In this document: piece by piece, positions 22,423 through 31,682 of the stretch
Position numbering within the stretch: the stretch's first letter is position 1
How the letters are laid out: each line of letters opens with the position of its first letter
Source of the DNA: Semisulcospira habei
Lineage: Eukaryota; Mollusca; Gastropoda; Semisulcospiridae
Direction of reading: 5' to 3'
DNA: 64,000 nucleotides
Assembly (NCBI GenBank): GCA_036245525.1
Contig: BTPG01000005.1
Span: forward strand, 213,209,045 to 213,273,044
Position numbers and translations under genes: made by a program
Notes under the pieces: model-generated
Seen by the model: only the letters and a program-made list of their open reading frames with translations
The model's database searches: none
What the model was told of the DNA's origin: nothing

Positions 22423-23303
22423 TTAATCAGTGATTACATTTTGCAACTCGTCAAGAGTGTATAATTTGCTAGCATAATAAAATGAAACAAGATCAATGTG
22501 TTCAAGTTTTATGTAGTTTAGAAAACAAAAGTTGTTTTATCTTTTACTATCTTGCCAGCTGGAATACTGCTCGACACTTCTATATCTGTGCCTTTCCTAA
22601 CAACAATAAAGACCTTTGATGACTCTGTCACTGAGTCATCCCACGTAAGTTTGATCCCTTGTGCGATATCTGCCTCTTTTACAGAAGCTACAGATCTCAA
22701 GATAATTTCAAATACTATTGTCGCTTCTCTTGCTATGGTAAAGTTTGCTGGCATAAACACAACAGAAGAATCCGATCTACCCTTTCTAGTTGTAAGTAGA
22801 TACCGTCGTTTCACATAATCTTGCACCTTCAGTTTTTCTCTGCTATAGTTGTCTGGGGCAAAACTTGGAACAAGGCTTACAATCAACGGCCCAGAGTTAA
22901 CAACTTTTCTAAACAATAAGGCCCCTTCATCATCAGTATATACATAAAGACTAATAAATTCAAACTTTATGTCCCAGTCAATTGTTGGCCGCGGTGTGGG
23001 CACAAGTGAAACCACCCACTTATTTCCCACATGTTTTAAGTTGTAGGGCACATTATTTACAAGAGTAGGCAAAACAGGTACAGTAACATCATGAAGCTGG
23101 CCAAGTTTAGGTATAGGTCTGTCAGTGTCGTCTTTCCTGTCATCGATTAATTTTCTCTTGTACATGCCAAAAGAATCAAGTTCAAAACCATACACATTTC
23201 CCACTTCTCCCTCCTTCTCAAAATCCTGTACATCAGCCAAATCTTTTAACTCTGTTACTGGACATGCAACTGGTATGATTCTCGGCTTTGGACCAACATT
23301 CAT
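22423..23303 (-). pseudogene. Gene 2 of the older element, broken near the 3' end
   Basis: Homologue of the 291-294 residue gene 2 proteins. The open frame runs from ATG 23303 to a TAA at 22518-22520; the remaining ~30 codons (LEHIDLVSFYYASKLYTLDE region) continue in another frame to 22423. The part with lower coordinates than 22828 is the older sequence type; the part above 22847 is nearly identical to 26646-27102 because of the tandem duplication. Confidence 0.75.
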
Positions 23304-23321
23304 TTTATAAATAAAATAAAA

Positions 23322-24033
23322 TTATTTAACTTCCAACACAACACTAAAATCATGCATCACAACTGGTTTGTCATCTTGATTAGTTACAGATATACACAGT
23401 GACTCGAAGAAACTAGAACCTAATTTCTTAAACTGTAAATTAGGAAATCTAGCAACCACACTTTCACAATACGGAGCAGTGCCAGTAGGTAAACAACTCA
23501 ACAACGTTGAAGGCTTTCCATTGTGAACATTTTCAGTTGTGTTTAATTATTTTAAATGAACATTTAGCACTGTGTGTACTGCCAAATGAACAGGATATCC
23601 TCCAGTTATTTTATCTTTGTTTGGTGAAAAAAATCCATGCATGTTTGGACCTAACCAATCATTTTTTATCTCGCAAATTAAACCCAAGTAAATTTATTAG
23701 ACTTAATGATATAAAATATTCATATTCTTTCAGAAATTCTAATGTAACAAGTAAGTTAGCCAGATTTAAAGTTGCTTTAATTTTAAATTCATTTTGAAAC
23801 CCATTCAGCTAAAGTACAAAAGTCATAATACCCAGCTCATAAAAAACATTACCCCTTTTCAAACCATGAAATAATGCAGTAACAGAATAACTTGTATCAT
23901 CTGTTACATTAAACCACTTTAAGGTGTAAAATATTTCATGGATAGGTACAACCTTGCTACTATCATGATTATCAATCCCATTAGTTAACCACAATGGCTT
24001 GCTTGTGTCAAGATTTGTTAAAGTAATAAACAT
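23322..24033 (-). pseudogene. Gene 3 of the older element, decayed
   Basis: The N-terminal part (ATG 24033, ITLTN then DTSKPLWLTNGID) and C-terminal part (23504-23322, GSSFFESLCISVTNQDDKP) match the 246-residue gene 3 at 30915-31655. The middle (about 23505-23808) has lost its frame through deletions and stops. Confidence 0.75.
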
Positions 24034-24053
24034 TTTTATTATATCATAAAAAA

Positions 24054-24988
24054 GGATGTAATTTAAATCACCAACAAGCATTAGCGCAAGCAGTACAAAC
24101 ACATTTTAATTTAATGTGGATGCCAAGGACAGTGTCGCACCAACTTATGAACAGAAAATAATTCAACTAAATAAGCTTGAAGTTGCTGTGTCAGAACAAG
24201 ATCTATTTCAAGTCAAAGTACCCAACCCCTTTGACTATTACCTAAACCCTCCACTAACAGACGATGCTATGCAAGAAAGTGGTCTTCAAGACCACTACAA
24301 ATGTTTCAAAACCAACTTAACTTTGCTATTCTGTGTTCAACTACAGGATGTGGTGTTTCATTTACAGACCATTTAAATCACTCAAATGAACTGATTAAGT
24401 ATGTGTATCGTTTCCACACGTATTACCAGCGTAGACGTATACTGTCAGAACTCCATACACCTCTACCCACTGAATCAAGTTTCAACAGGTATAACAACCC
24501 CATGGATATGAAAGCATTTGAACGAATCTGTAATGAATTTAACATCAGCACAAAGTATGACTTTGCACAAAAACTTGATGATCACAACGACATGGGTACA
24601 TTGTATTATGCTATGAGTCACAGACAATAGCCACAAGATTACTACCCAGGTTACACCTCATTCTCATCAAAATCACAAGTCTGGTTAGGATCAATAAAAC
24701 AGAAACAGTATAATGCATGGACTACATTTATTTTAGACAGGAGTGACGGATTTACTCAAGCGGGAGTCGAGCGCATAAATGAGTCAATCAGAACATATGT
24801 GTGATGTTTACTAGAAGCACAATCATTAACAAAATTGAATATTTTAAATGGAAGTGGGAAATTCGATTCACAAAAACAGTTTCTATGGAACTAGGAAGAC
24901 TCGATCAACTCAGTAATTGATCTCCCCTCAAGCATACAGCGCTACCAAGACGTTCTCAGATATGCGAGATCAAAAGTTGACTTTGTAG
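24054..24988 (+). pseudogene. Gene 4 of the older element, 5' part, cut by the nested element
   Basis: Homologous to codons 1-310 of the gene at 31683-32984. The start codon is followed at once by TAA; further stops occur at 24628, 24802 and 24892, with deletions near 24280. It stops at 24988, just before the 6 bp target site TTGGCA (24989-24994) of the nested element; its 3' part is at 44007. Confidence 0.85.
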
Positions 24989-24994
24989 TTGGCA
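24989..24994. repeat. 6 bp target-site duplication TTGGCA
   Basis: Left flank of the duplicated young terminus. The same hexamer is at 28788-28793 and, on the far side of the nested element, at 44001-44006. Six bp is the size known for Polinton/Maverick insertions. Confidence 0.9.
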
Positions 24995-25546
24995 AGAGAT
25001 AGGAATACTGACAGTTCTAAGACACCCCCTCTCTAATCTGCAGATTTATTATAACAACTAGCTATTCAGACAAACCAACTCCAACAAATACAATCAATAC
25101 CTTTTTTTACCTAACTATTATAGTTTCATTTCAGAAATTATTAAAGAATTATTTTTAATCTGCAGATTAGAGAAGTGGGTGAGTTAGAACTGTCAGTATT
25201 CCTATCTCTTGGGTAAAATTATCAAGTTACTATCTATGTTACTGTCTAGATGTTTCTAAGTAAATTACAAGTACTTAATAAGGTAATTTATAAACCAGCA
25301 AGTAACTTTGTAAGTACCTTTGAAGTTAGTTGGCGCAAGTGACTTAAAAAAGTTTTTATAAGTGTCTTAACATAAGATCTTGTAAGTTCTTGATGCAAGT
25401 CAGCAATATACTCGGTCAGATTTCCCAAGTTACAAGGACAATAAAAAAACTTTTTTTTTAGTAATAGTCTGGTGGTGGAGCTGATGGGGTTAAATAGTTA
25501 GGCGCAAGCGTCATGTCATCTTTTTGCGAAGTGTAATGAAAAAATA
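24995..25546 (+). repeat. Young-type left TIR, duplicated copy
   Basis: Same sequence as 28794-29345 (offset 3799). It begins AGAGATAGGAATACTGACAG. The outer 215 bp (24995-25209) is itself a foldback: 24995-25046 pairs with 25158-25209. Confidence 0.9.
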
Positions 25547-25567
25547 AACGATTACCAAATCTGATTT

Positions 25568-26197
25568 TTATTTGTTTAAAAGATTGTGTAGCTTTTCTGT
25601 GGTTTCCTGAACACCGATCTTTTTTCCTTCCGCTAAAAAACTAGCCTTCAGTTCTTCAACATTCACAGGAGATTGACTACGCATCTTATTCTGTATTTCA
25701 GACTTCTGTTTCTTGTAATTATTTAAATCATCCTGGACCCGCTTAAATTCTTCGTCATCAATAAAATTATCATTCAATGCCTTACTGATAATAAGTTTTA
25801 TACTACTCAGCTTTGCACCCGCCAAAGTACTCAATGCTTCATGTTTTTCTAATTTTGTGTGAAACCTCTTGTTCAAGGCCTCCAAACCAAAGCATGTTAG
25901 GCATGTAGCAACGCTGATAGCCTCAATTGCTATTCCAGCCAAACTACCAATTCCTGTGGCGAACAGAGCTATACCTCCTACAGAACATCCAGCTGAAACT
26001 GCACTAATAGCCATAGAAGTGTTTTGAACAGAATTAAATACTGACTTATATCGTCGTTTACATCGAGAGTATTTTGCTTGTTTTTCTTCCAAATATTTTA
26101 ATGCTTCTGTAATATTAATTAAACGAAATGAGTCTGCCTGTAATGTTTTATCACGCTCAATAGGCTCAGGCGGTATTTGTGGATACAAGTTCACCAT
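25568..26197 (-). CDS. Gene 1, duplicated copy: hydrophobic coiled-coil protein
   Basis: 209 residues, differing from 29367-29996 by one visible residue (Lys for Glu near residue 39). It lies in unit 1 of the tandem duplication. Function is unknown; see the copy at 29367. The gene is intact, but it sits in an incomplete element fragment. Confidence 0.8.
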   Translation of the reverse strand: MVNLYPQIPPEPIERDKTLQADSFRLINITEALKYLEEKQAKYSRCKRRYKSVFNSVQNTSMAISAVSAGCSVGGIALFATGIGSLAGIAIEAISVATCLTCFGLEALNKRFHTKLEKHEALSTLAGAKLSSIKLIISKALNDNFIDDEEFKRVQDDLNNYKKQKSEIQNKMRSQSPVNVEELKASFLAEGKKIGVQETTEKLHNLLNK

Positions 26198-26217
26198 TTT
26201 TTATGACAAATATTTTT

Positions 26218-27102
26218 TTAATCAGCAATTACATTTTGCAACTCTTCAAAAGTATACAATTTGCTGGCATAATAAAATGCAACAAGATCAATGTGTTCAA
26301 GGTTTATGTAAGTTAGACGAACAAAAGTTGTTTTGTCAACCACCACCTTGACAGCTGGAATACTGCTTGAAACATTAATAACATCATTATTTTTTGTAAT
26401 GGCAATAAAGACCTTTGATGATTCTGTTACTGTTTCATTCCATGTAAGTTTAATTCCTTGTGCAATTTGAGCCTCTTTAGCAGTAGCAACAGATTTCATG
26501 ATAATTTCAAATACTATTGTCGCTTCTCTAGCCACGACTAAGCTTGCTGGCATAAACACAACAGAAGTATCTGATCTACCCTTTCTAGTTGTAAGAAGAT
26601 ACCGCCGTCTCTCATAATTTTCAACTTTCAGTTTTTCTCTGCTATAGTTGTCTGGGGCAAAACTTGGAACAAGGCTTACAATCAACGGCCCAGAGTTAAC
26701 AACTTTTCTAAACAATAAGGCCCCTTCATCATCAGTATATACATAAAGACTAATAAATTCAAACTTTATGTCCCAGTCAATTGTTGGCCGCGGTGTGGAC
26801 ACAAGTGAAACCACCCACTTATTTCCCACATGTTTTAAGTTGTAGGGCACATTATTTACAAGAGTAGGCAAAACAGGTACAGTAACATCATGAAGCTGGC
26901 CAAGTTTAGGTATAGGTCTGTCAGTGTCGTCTTTCATGTCATCGATTAATTTTCTCTTGTACATGCCAAAAGAATCAAGTTCAAAACCATACACATTTCC
27001 CACTTCTCCCTCCTTCTCAAAATCCTGTACATCAGCCAAATCTTTTAACTCTGTTACTGGACATGCAACTGGTATGATTCTCGGCTTTGGACCAACATTC
27101 AT
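26218..27102 (-). CDS. Gene 2, recombinant chimera of old and young alleles
   Basis: 294 residues. The N-terminal ~155 residues (27102 to about 26640) follow the older allele at 22847-23303 (start MNVGPKPRI). The rest (KVENYERRRYLLTTRKGRSD to the end) follows the young allele at 30017-30444. The switch falls in the 19 bp common tract 26627-26645. The frame is intact throughout, so the crossover was precise. Function unknown; a beta-rich, mostly soluble protein without a membrane segment. Confidence 0.85.
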   Translation of the reverse strand: MNVGPKPRIIPVACPVTELKDLADVQDFEKEGEVGNVYGFELDSFGMYKRKLIDDMKDDTDRPIPKLGQLHDVTVPVLPTLVNNVPYNLKHVGNKWVVSLVSTPRPTIDWDIKFEFISLYVYTDDEGALLFRKVVNSGPLIVSLVPSFAPDNYSREKLKVENYERRRYLLTTRKGRSDTSVVFMPASLVVAREATIVFEIIMKSVATAKEAQIAQGIKLTWNETVTESSKVFIAITKNNDVINVSSSIPAVKVVVDKTTFVRLTYINLEHIDLVAFYYASKLYTFEELQNVIAD

Positions 27103-27120
27103 TTTATAAATAAAATAAAA

Positions 27121-27832
27121 TTATTTAACTTCCAACACAACACTAAAATCATGCATCACAACTGGTTTGTCATCTTGATTAGTTACAGATATACACAGTG
27201 ACTCGAAGAAACTAGAACCTAATTTCTTAAACTGTAAATTAGGAAATCTAGCAACCACACTTTCACAATACGGAGCAGTGCCAGTAGGTAAACAACTCAA
27301 CAACGTTGAAGGCTTTCCATTGTGAACATTTTCAGTTGTGTTTAATTATTTTAAATGAACATTTAGCACTGTGTGTACTGCCAAATGAACAGGATATCCT
27401 CCAGTTATTTTATCTTTGTTTGGTGAAAAAAATCCATGCATGTTTGGACCTAACCAATCATTTTTTATCTCGCAAATTAAACCCAAGTAAATTTATTAGA
27501 CTTAATGATATAAAATATTCATATTCTTTCAGAAATTCTAATGTAACAAGTAAGTTAGCCAGATTTAAAGTTGCTTTAATTTTAAATTCATTTTGAAACC
27601 CATTCAGCTAAAGTACAAAAGTCATAATACCCAGCTCATAAAAAACATTACCCCTTTTCAAACCATGAAATAATGCAGTAACAGAATAACTTGTATCATC
27701 TGTTACATTAAACCACTTTAAGGTGTAAAATATTTCATGGATAGGTACAACCTTGCTACTATCATGATTATCAATCCCATTAGTTAACCACAATGGCTTG
27801 CTTGTGTCAAGATTTGTTAAAGTAATAAACAT
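27121..27832 (-). pseudogene. Gene 3 fragment, duplicated copy
   Basis: Same decayed sequence as 23322-24033, offset 3799, with the same lesions. The lesions therefore predate the duplication. Confidence 0.8.
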
Positions 27833-27852
27833 TTTTATTATATCATAAAAAA

Positions 27853-28787
27853 GGATGTAATTTAAATCACCAACAAGCATTAGCGCAAGCAGTACAAACA
27901 CATTTTAATTTAATGTGGATGCCAAGGACAGTGTCGCACCAACTTATGAACAGAAAATAATTCAACTAAATAAGCTTGAAGTTGCTGTGTCAGAACAAGA
28001 TCTATTTCAAGTCAAAGTACCCAACCCCTTTGACTATTACCTAAACCCTCCACTAACAGACGATGCTATGCAAGAAAGTGGTCTTCAAGACCACTACAAA
28101 TGTTTCAAAACCAACTTAACTTTGCTATTCTGTGTTCAACTACAGGATGTGGTGTTTCATTTACAGACCATTTAAATCACTCAAATGAACTGATTAAGTA
28201 TGTGTATCGTTTCCACACGTATTACCAGCGTAGACGTATACTGTCAGAACTCCATACACCTCTACCCACTGAATCAAGTTTCAACAGGTATAACAACCCC
28301 ATGGATATGAAAGCATTTGAACGAATCTGTAATGAATTTAACATCAGCACAAAGTATGACTTTGCACAAAAACTTGATGATCACAACGACATGGGTACAT
28401 TGTATTATGCTATGAGTCACAGACAATAGCCACAAGATTACTACCCAGGTTACACCTCATTCTCATCAAAATCACAAGTCTGGTTAGGATCAATAAAACA
28501 GAAACAGTATAATGCATGGACTACATTTATTTTAGACAGGAGTGACGGATTTACTCAAGCGGGAGTCGAGCGCATAAATGAGTCAATCAGAACATATGTG
28601 TGATGTTTACTAGAAGCACAATCATTAACAAAATTGAATATTTTAAATGGAAGTGGGAAATTCGATTCACAAAAACAGTTTCTATGGAACTAGGAAGACT
28701 CGATCAACTCAGTAATTGATCTCCCCTCAAGCATACAGCGCTACCAAGACGTTCTCAGATATGCGAGATCAAAAGTTGACTTTGTAG
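27853..28787 (+). pseudogene. Gene 4 fragment, duplicated copy
   Basis: Same as 24054-24988, offset 3799, with the same stops. It ends at TTGGCA (28788-28793), directly before the young element. Confidence 0.85.
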
Positions 28788-28793
28788 TTGGCA

Positions 28794-29345
28794 AGAGATA
28801 GGAATACTGACAGTTCTAAGACACCCCCTCTCTAATCTGCAGATTTATTATAACAACTAGCTATTCAGACAAACCAACTCCAACAAATACAATCAATACC
28901 TTTTTTTACCTAACTATTATAGTTTCATTTCAGAAATTATTAAAGAATTATTTTTAATCTGCAGATTAGAGAAGTGGGTGAGTTAGAACTGTCAGTATTC
29001 CTATCTCTTGGGTAAAATTATCAAGTTACTATCTATGTTACTGTCTAGATGTTTCTAAGTAAATTACAAGTACTTAATAAGGTAATTTATAAACCAGCAA
29101 GTAACTTTGTAAGTACCTTTGAAGTTAGTTGGCGCAAGTGACTTAAAAAAGTTTTTATAAGTGTCTTAACATAAGATCTTGTAAGTTCTTGATGCAAGTC
29201 AGCAATATACTCGGTCAGATTTCCCAAGTTACAAGGACAATAAAAAAACTTTTTTTTTAGTAATAGTCTGGTGGTGGAGCTGATGGGGTTAAATAGTTAG
29301 GCGCAAGCGTCATGTCATCTTTTTGCGAAGTGTAATGAAAAAATA
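28794..29345 (+). repeat. Left terminal inverted repeat of the young element
   Basis: Matches the reverse complement of 43453-44000 over ~550 bp with few differences. It begins with AG. The outer 215 bp (28794-29008) is an internal foldback with ~52 bp arms. Confidence 0.92.
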
Positions 29346-29366
29346 AACGATTACCAAATCTGATTT

Positions 29367-29996
29367 TTATTTGTTTAAAAGATTGTGTAGCTTTTCTGTG
29401 GTTTCCTGAACACCGATCTTTTTTCCTTCCGCTAAAAAACTAGCCTTCAGTTCTTCAACATTCACAGGAGATTGACTACGCATCTTATTCTGTATTTCAG
29501 ACTTCTGTTTCTTGTAATTATTTAAATCATCCTGGACCCGCTTAAATTCTTCGTCATCAATAAAATTATCATTCAATGCCTTACTGATAATAAGTTTTAT
29601 ACTACTCAGCTTTGCACCCGCCAAAGTACTCAATGCTTCATGTTTTTCTAATTTTGTGTGAAACCTCTTGTTCAAGGCCTCCAAACCAAAGCATGTTAGG
29701 CATGTAGCAACGCTGATAGCCTCAATTGCTATTCCAGCCAAACTACCAATTCCTGTGGCGAACAGAGCTATACCTCCTACAGAACATCCAGCTGAAACTG
29801 CACTAATAGCCATAGAAGTGTTTTGAACAGAATTAAATACTGACTTATATCGTCGTTTACATCGAGAGTATTTTGCTTGTTCTTCTTCCAAATATTTTAA
29901 TGCTTCTGTAATATTAATTAAACGAAATGAGTCTGCCTGTAATGTTTTATCACGCTCAATAGGCTCAGGCGGTATTTGTGGATACAAGTTCACCAT
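29367..29996 (-). CDS. Gene 1: hydrophobic hairpin plus coiled-coil protein
   Basis: 209 residues, first gene from the left TIR, start ATG 29996 (MVNLYPQIPPE). After a short N-terminal part with a basic KYSRCKRRYKSVFN motif (about residues 41-54), residues ~60-105 form a Gly/Ala-rich hydrophobic double segment (ISAVSAGCSVGGIALFATGI onward), likely a membrane hairpin. Residues ~110-205 are charged and helical (coiled coil likely). Gene 2 ends only 20 bp upstream on the same strand, suggesting joint transcription. The build is compatible with a membrane-active minor virion protein, but that is inference; I do not recognise the family by name. The copy at 25568 is almost identical. Confidence 0.75.
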   Translation of the reverse strand: MVNLYPQIPPEPIERDKTLQADSFRLINITEALKYLEEEQAKYSRCKRRYKSVFNSVQNTSMAISAVSAGCSVGGIALFATGIGSLAGIAIEAISVATCLTCFGLEALNKRFHTKLEKHEALSTLAGAKLSSIKLIISKALNDNFIDDEEFKRVQDDLNNYKKQKSEIQNKMRSQSPVNVEELKASFLAEGKKIGVQETTEKLHNLLNK

Positions 29997-30016
29997 TTTT
30001 TATGACAAATATTTTT

Positions 30017-30892
30017 TTAATCAGCAATTACATTTTGCAACTCTTCAAAAGTATACAATTTGCTGGCATAATAAAATGCAACAAGATCAATGTGTTCAAG
30101 GTTTATGTAAGTTAGACGAACAAAAGTTGTTTTGTCAACCACCACCTTGACAGCTGGAATACTGCTTGAAACATTAATAACATCATTATTTTTTGTAATG
30201 GCAATAAAGACCTTTGATGATTCTGTTACTGTTTCATTCCATGTAAGTTTAATTCCTTGTGCAATTTGAGCCTCTTTAGCAGTAGCAACAGATTTCATGA
30301 TAATTTCAAATACTATTGTCGCTTCTCTAGCCACGACTAAGCTTGCTGGCATAAACACAACAGAAGTATCTGATCTACCCTTTCTAGTTGTAAGAAGATA
30401 CCGCCGTCTCTCATAATTTTCAACTTTCAGTTTTTCTCTGCTATTGTTGTCTAGGGCAAAACTTGGAACAAGGCTTACAATAAGCGGCCCAGAATTAACA
30501 ACCTTCCTAAACACTAAGGCGCCTTCATCATCAGTGTATACATAAGGACTAATAAATTCAATCTTTATGTCCCAGTCAATTGTGGGTGGTGGTGCCAGTA
30601 CAGGTGAAACAACCCACTTATTTCCCACATGTATTAAGTTGTAAGGCGCATTATTTACAGGTGGAGTAGGTACAGTAACATCACGAAGCTGACCAAGTTT
30701 AGGAATCTGTTTTTCACCATCTTTCATGTCAACAATTACTTTCCTCTTGTACATGCCATTTGAATTAAGTTCAAAACCATATATTTCTCCAACATCCCCC
30801 TCCTTCTCAAAATCCTGTACATCAGCCAAATCTTTCAACTCTGTTACTGGACATGCAACTGGTATGATTCTCGGCTTTGGACCACCACTCAT
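30017..30892 (-). CDS. Gene 2: unknown Polinton-associated protein
   Basis: About 291 residues from ATG 30892 (MSGGPKPRIIPVACPVTELK); an upstream in-frame ATG at 30946 overlaps gene 3 and is less likely, since the older copies start at the equivalent of 30892. There is no membrane segment or signal peptide. The middle and C-terminal parts alternate hydrophobic and polar residues (SGPLIVSLVPSFALD, ATIVFEIIMKS), suggesting beta structure, and the end (FYYASKLYTFEELQNVI) is conserved in all copies. It lies between genes 1 and 3 with gaps of 20 and 22 bp. Perhaps a structural protein; no function assigned. Its left ~430 bp are part of the tandem duplication. Confidence 0.75.
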   Translation of the reverse strand: MSGGPKPRIIPVACPVTELKDLADVQDFEKEGDVGEIYGFELNSNGMYKRKVIVDMKDGEKQIPKLGQLRDVTVPTPPVNNAPYNLIHVGNKWVVSPVLAPPPTIDWDIKIEFISPYVYTDDEGALVFRKVVNSGPLIVSLVPSFALDNNSREKLKVENYERRRYLLTTRKGRSDTSVVFMPASLVVAREATIVFEIIMKSVATAKEAQIAQGIKLTWNETVTESSKVFIAITKNNDVINVSSSIPAVKVVVDKTTFVRLTYINLEHIDLVAFYYASKLYTFEELQNVIAD

Positions 30893-30914
30893 TTTTTTAT
30901 AAACAAAAATAAAA

Positions 30915-31655
30915 TTATTTAATTTCCAACACAACACTAAAATCATGCATCACAACTGGTTTGCCATCCTGATTAGTTACAGATAAACACAGTGACTCAA
31001 AGAAACTAGAACCTAATTTCTTAAACTGCAAATTAGGAAATCTAACAACCACACTTTCACAATAGGGTGCAGTTCCAGTTGGTAAGCATCTCAACAAAGT
31101 TGATGGTTTTCCATTGTGTACATTTTCAGTCGTGTTTAGTTCTTTTAAATAAACATTTAGAAATGTGTGTACTGACAAATGAACAGGATATGTTCCAGTT
31201 ATTTTAGTTACAACTGACGTATAATACCATCCACTAGTACCATTATCTGGAAAACCCATTACCCAATTTACAGGCATTGTATTTCTGTCTATTAAACCAA
31301 GCAAATATGCAAGTTCACTTGAAAATACTGGTATACTACCTGTAGGAACTTCTAATTCAACAAGTAAGTTAGCCTGATTTAAAGTTGCTTTAATTTTAAA
31401 TATATTTTGAAACCAGTTAGCTAATGTACAAAAGTCATAATACCCAGATGGTATAAAGTGTGTATTTTTGTCTACACCACTATTACCAGAATTTGCATAA
31501 ACAGCATAAAAACTTGTATCATCAGTTACATTAAACCACTTTACTGTGTAGAACATTTCATGTATAGCCACAGCCTTGTTACCATCTCGATTATCAATTC
31601 CATTAGTTAACCACACTGGTTTCCTTGTGTCAATATTTGTTAAGGTTATAAACAT
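30915..31655 (-). CDS. Gene 3: candidate penton/minor capsid protein
   Basis: 246 residues, start ATG 31655 (ITLTNIDTRKPVWLTNGID region). Mostly short beta-strand-like stretches, no membrane segment; it contains an ANWFQNIFKIKATLNQANLL segment (about residues 78-97) and ends with FFESLCLSVTNQDGKP and MHDFSVVLEIK. The position beside other structural genes and the all-beta look would suit the single-jelly-roll penton that Polintons carry. This is inference from size, context and pattern; a profile search would be needed. It is transcribed divergently from gene 4 with only 27 bp between the starts. The older copies are decayed. Confidence 0.6.
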   Translation of the reverse strand: MFITLTNIDTRKPVWLTNGIDNRDGNKAVAIHEMFYTVKWFNVTDDTSFYAVYANSGNSGVDKNTHFIPSGYYDFCTLANWFQNIFKIKATLNQANLLVELEVPTGSIPVFSSELAYLLGLIDRNTMPVNWVMGFPDNGTSGWYYTSVVTKITGTYPVHLSVHTFLNVYLKELNTTENVHNGKPSTLLRCLPTGTAPYCESVVVRFPNLQFKKLGSSFFESLCLSVTNQDGKPVVMHDFSVVLEIK

Positions 31656-31682
31656 TTTTTTATTATCACATAAAAAGGCATA
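31656..31682. promoter_or_regulatory. 27 bp divergent promoter region, genes 3/4
   Basis: The start codons of gene 3 (minus) and gene 4 (plus) are 27 bp apart. The AT-rich spacer includes TATTATCACATAAAAAGGCA just before the gene 4 ATG. Both promoters must be embedded here or reach into the coding regions. Confidence 0.5.

Larger units (their letters stand above)
22847..26645. repeat. Tandem duplication unit 1 (3799 bp)
   Basis: Near-identical to unit 2 (26646-30444) at a constant offset of 3799 bp. It holds most of old gene 2, gene 3 and gene 4 fragments, a copy of the young element's left end, gene 1, and the start of gene 2. The junction lies in the 19 bp shared by all three gene 2 copies (22828-22846, 26627-26645, 30426-30444). 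Confidence 0.92.
26646..30444. repeat. Tandem duplication unit 2 (3799 bp)
   Basis: Second copy of the 3799 bp unit, with only scattered differences from unit 1. Its right end lies inside gene 2 of the young element. Confidence 0.92.

Noticed and set aside
23507..23797. Open frame at 23507-23797 and its copy at 27306-27596
   Set aside because: It lies antisense to the decayed middle of gene 3 and has no counterpart in the young element.
30915..31655. Possible protease function for gene 3 or the last gene, since Polintons usually carry one
   Set aside because: I find no spaced His, Asp/Glu and Cys in motif context in either product; absence is reported instead.
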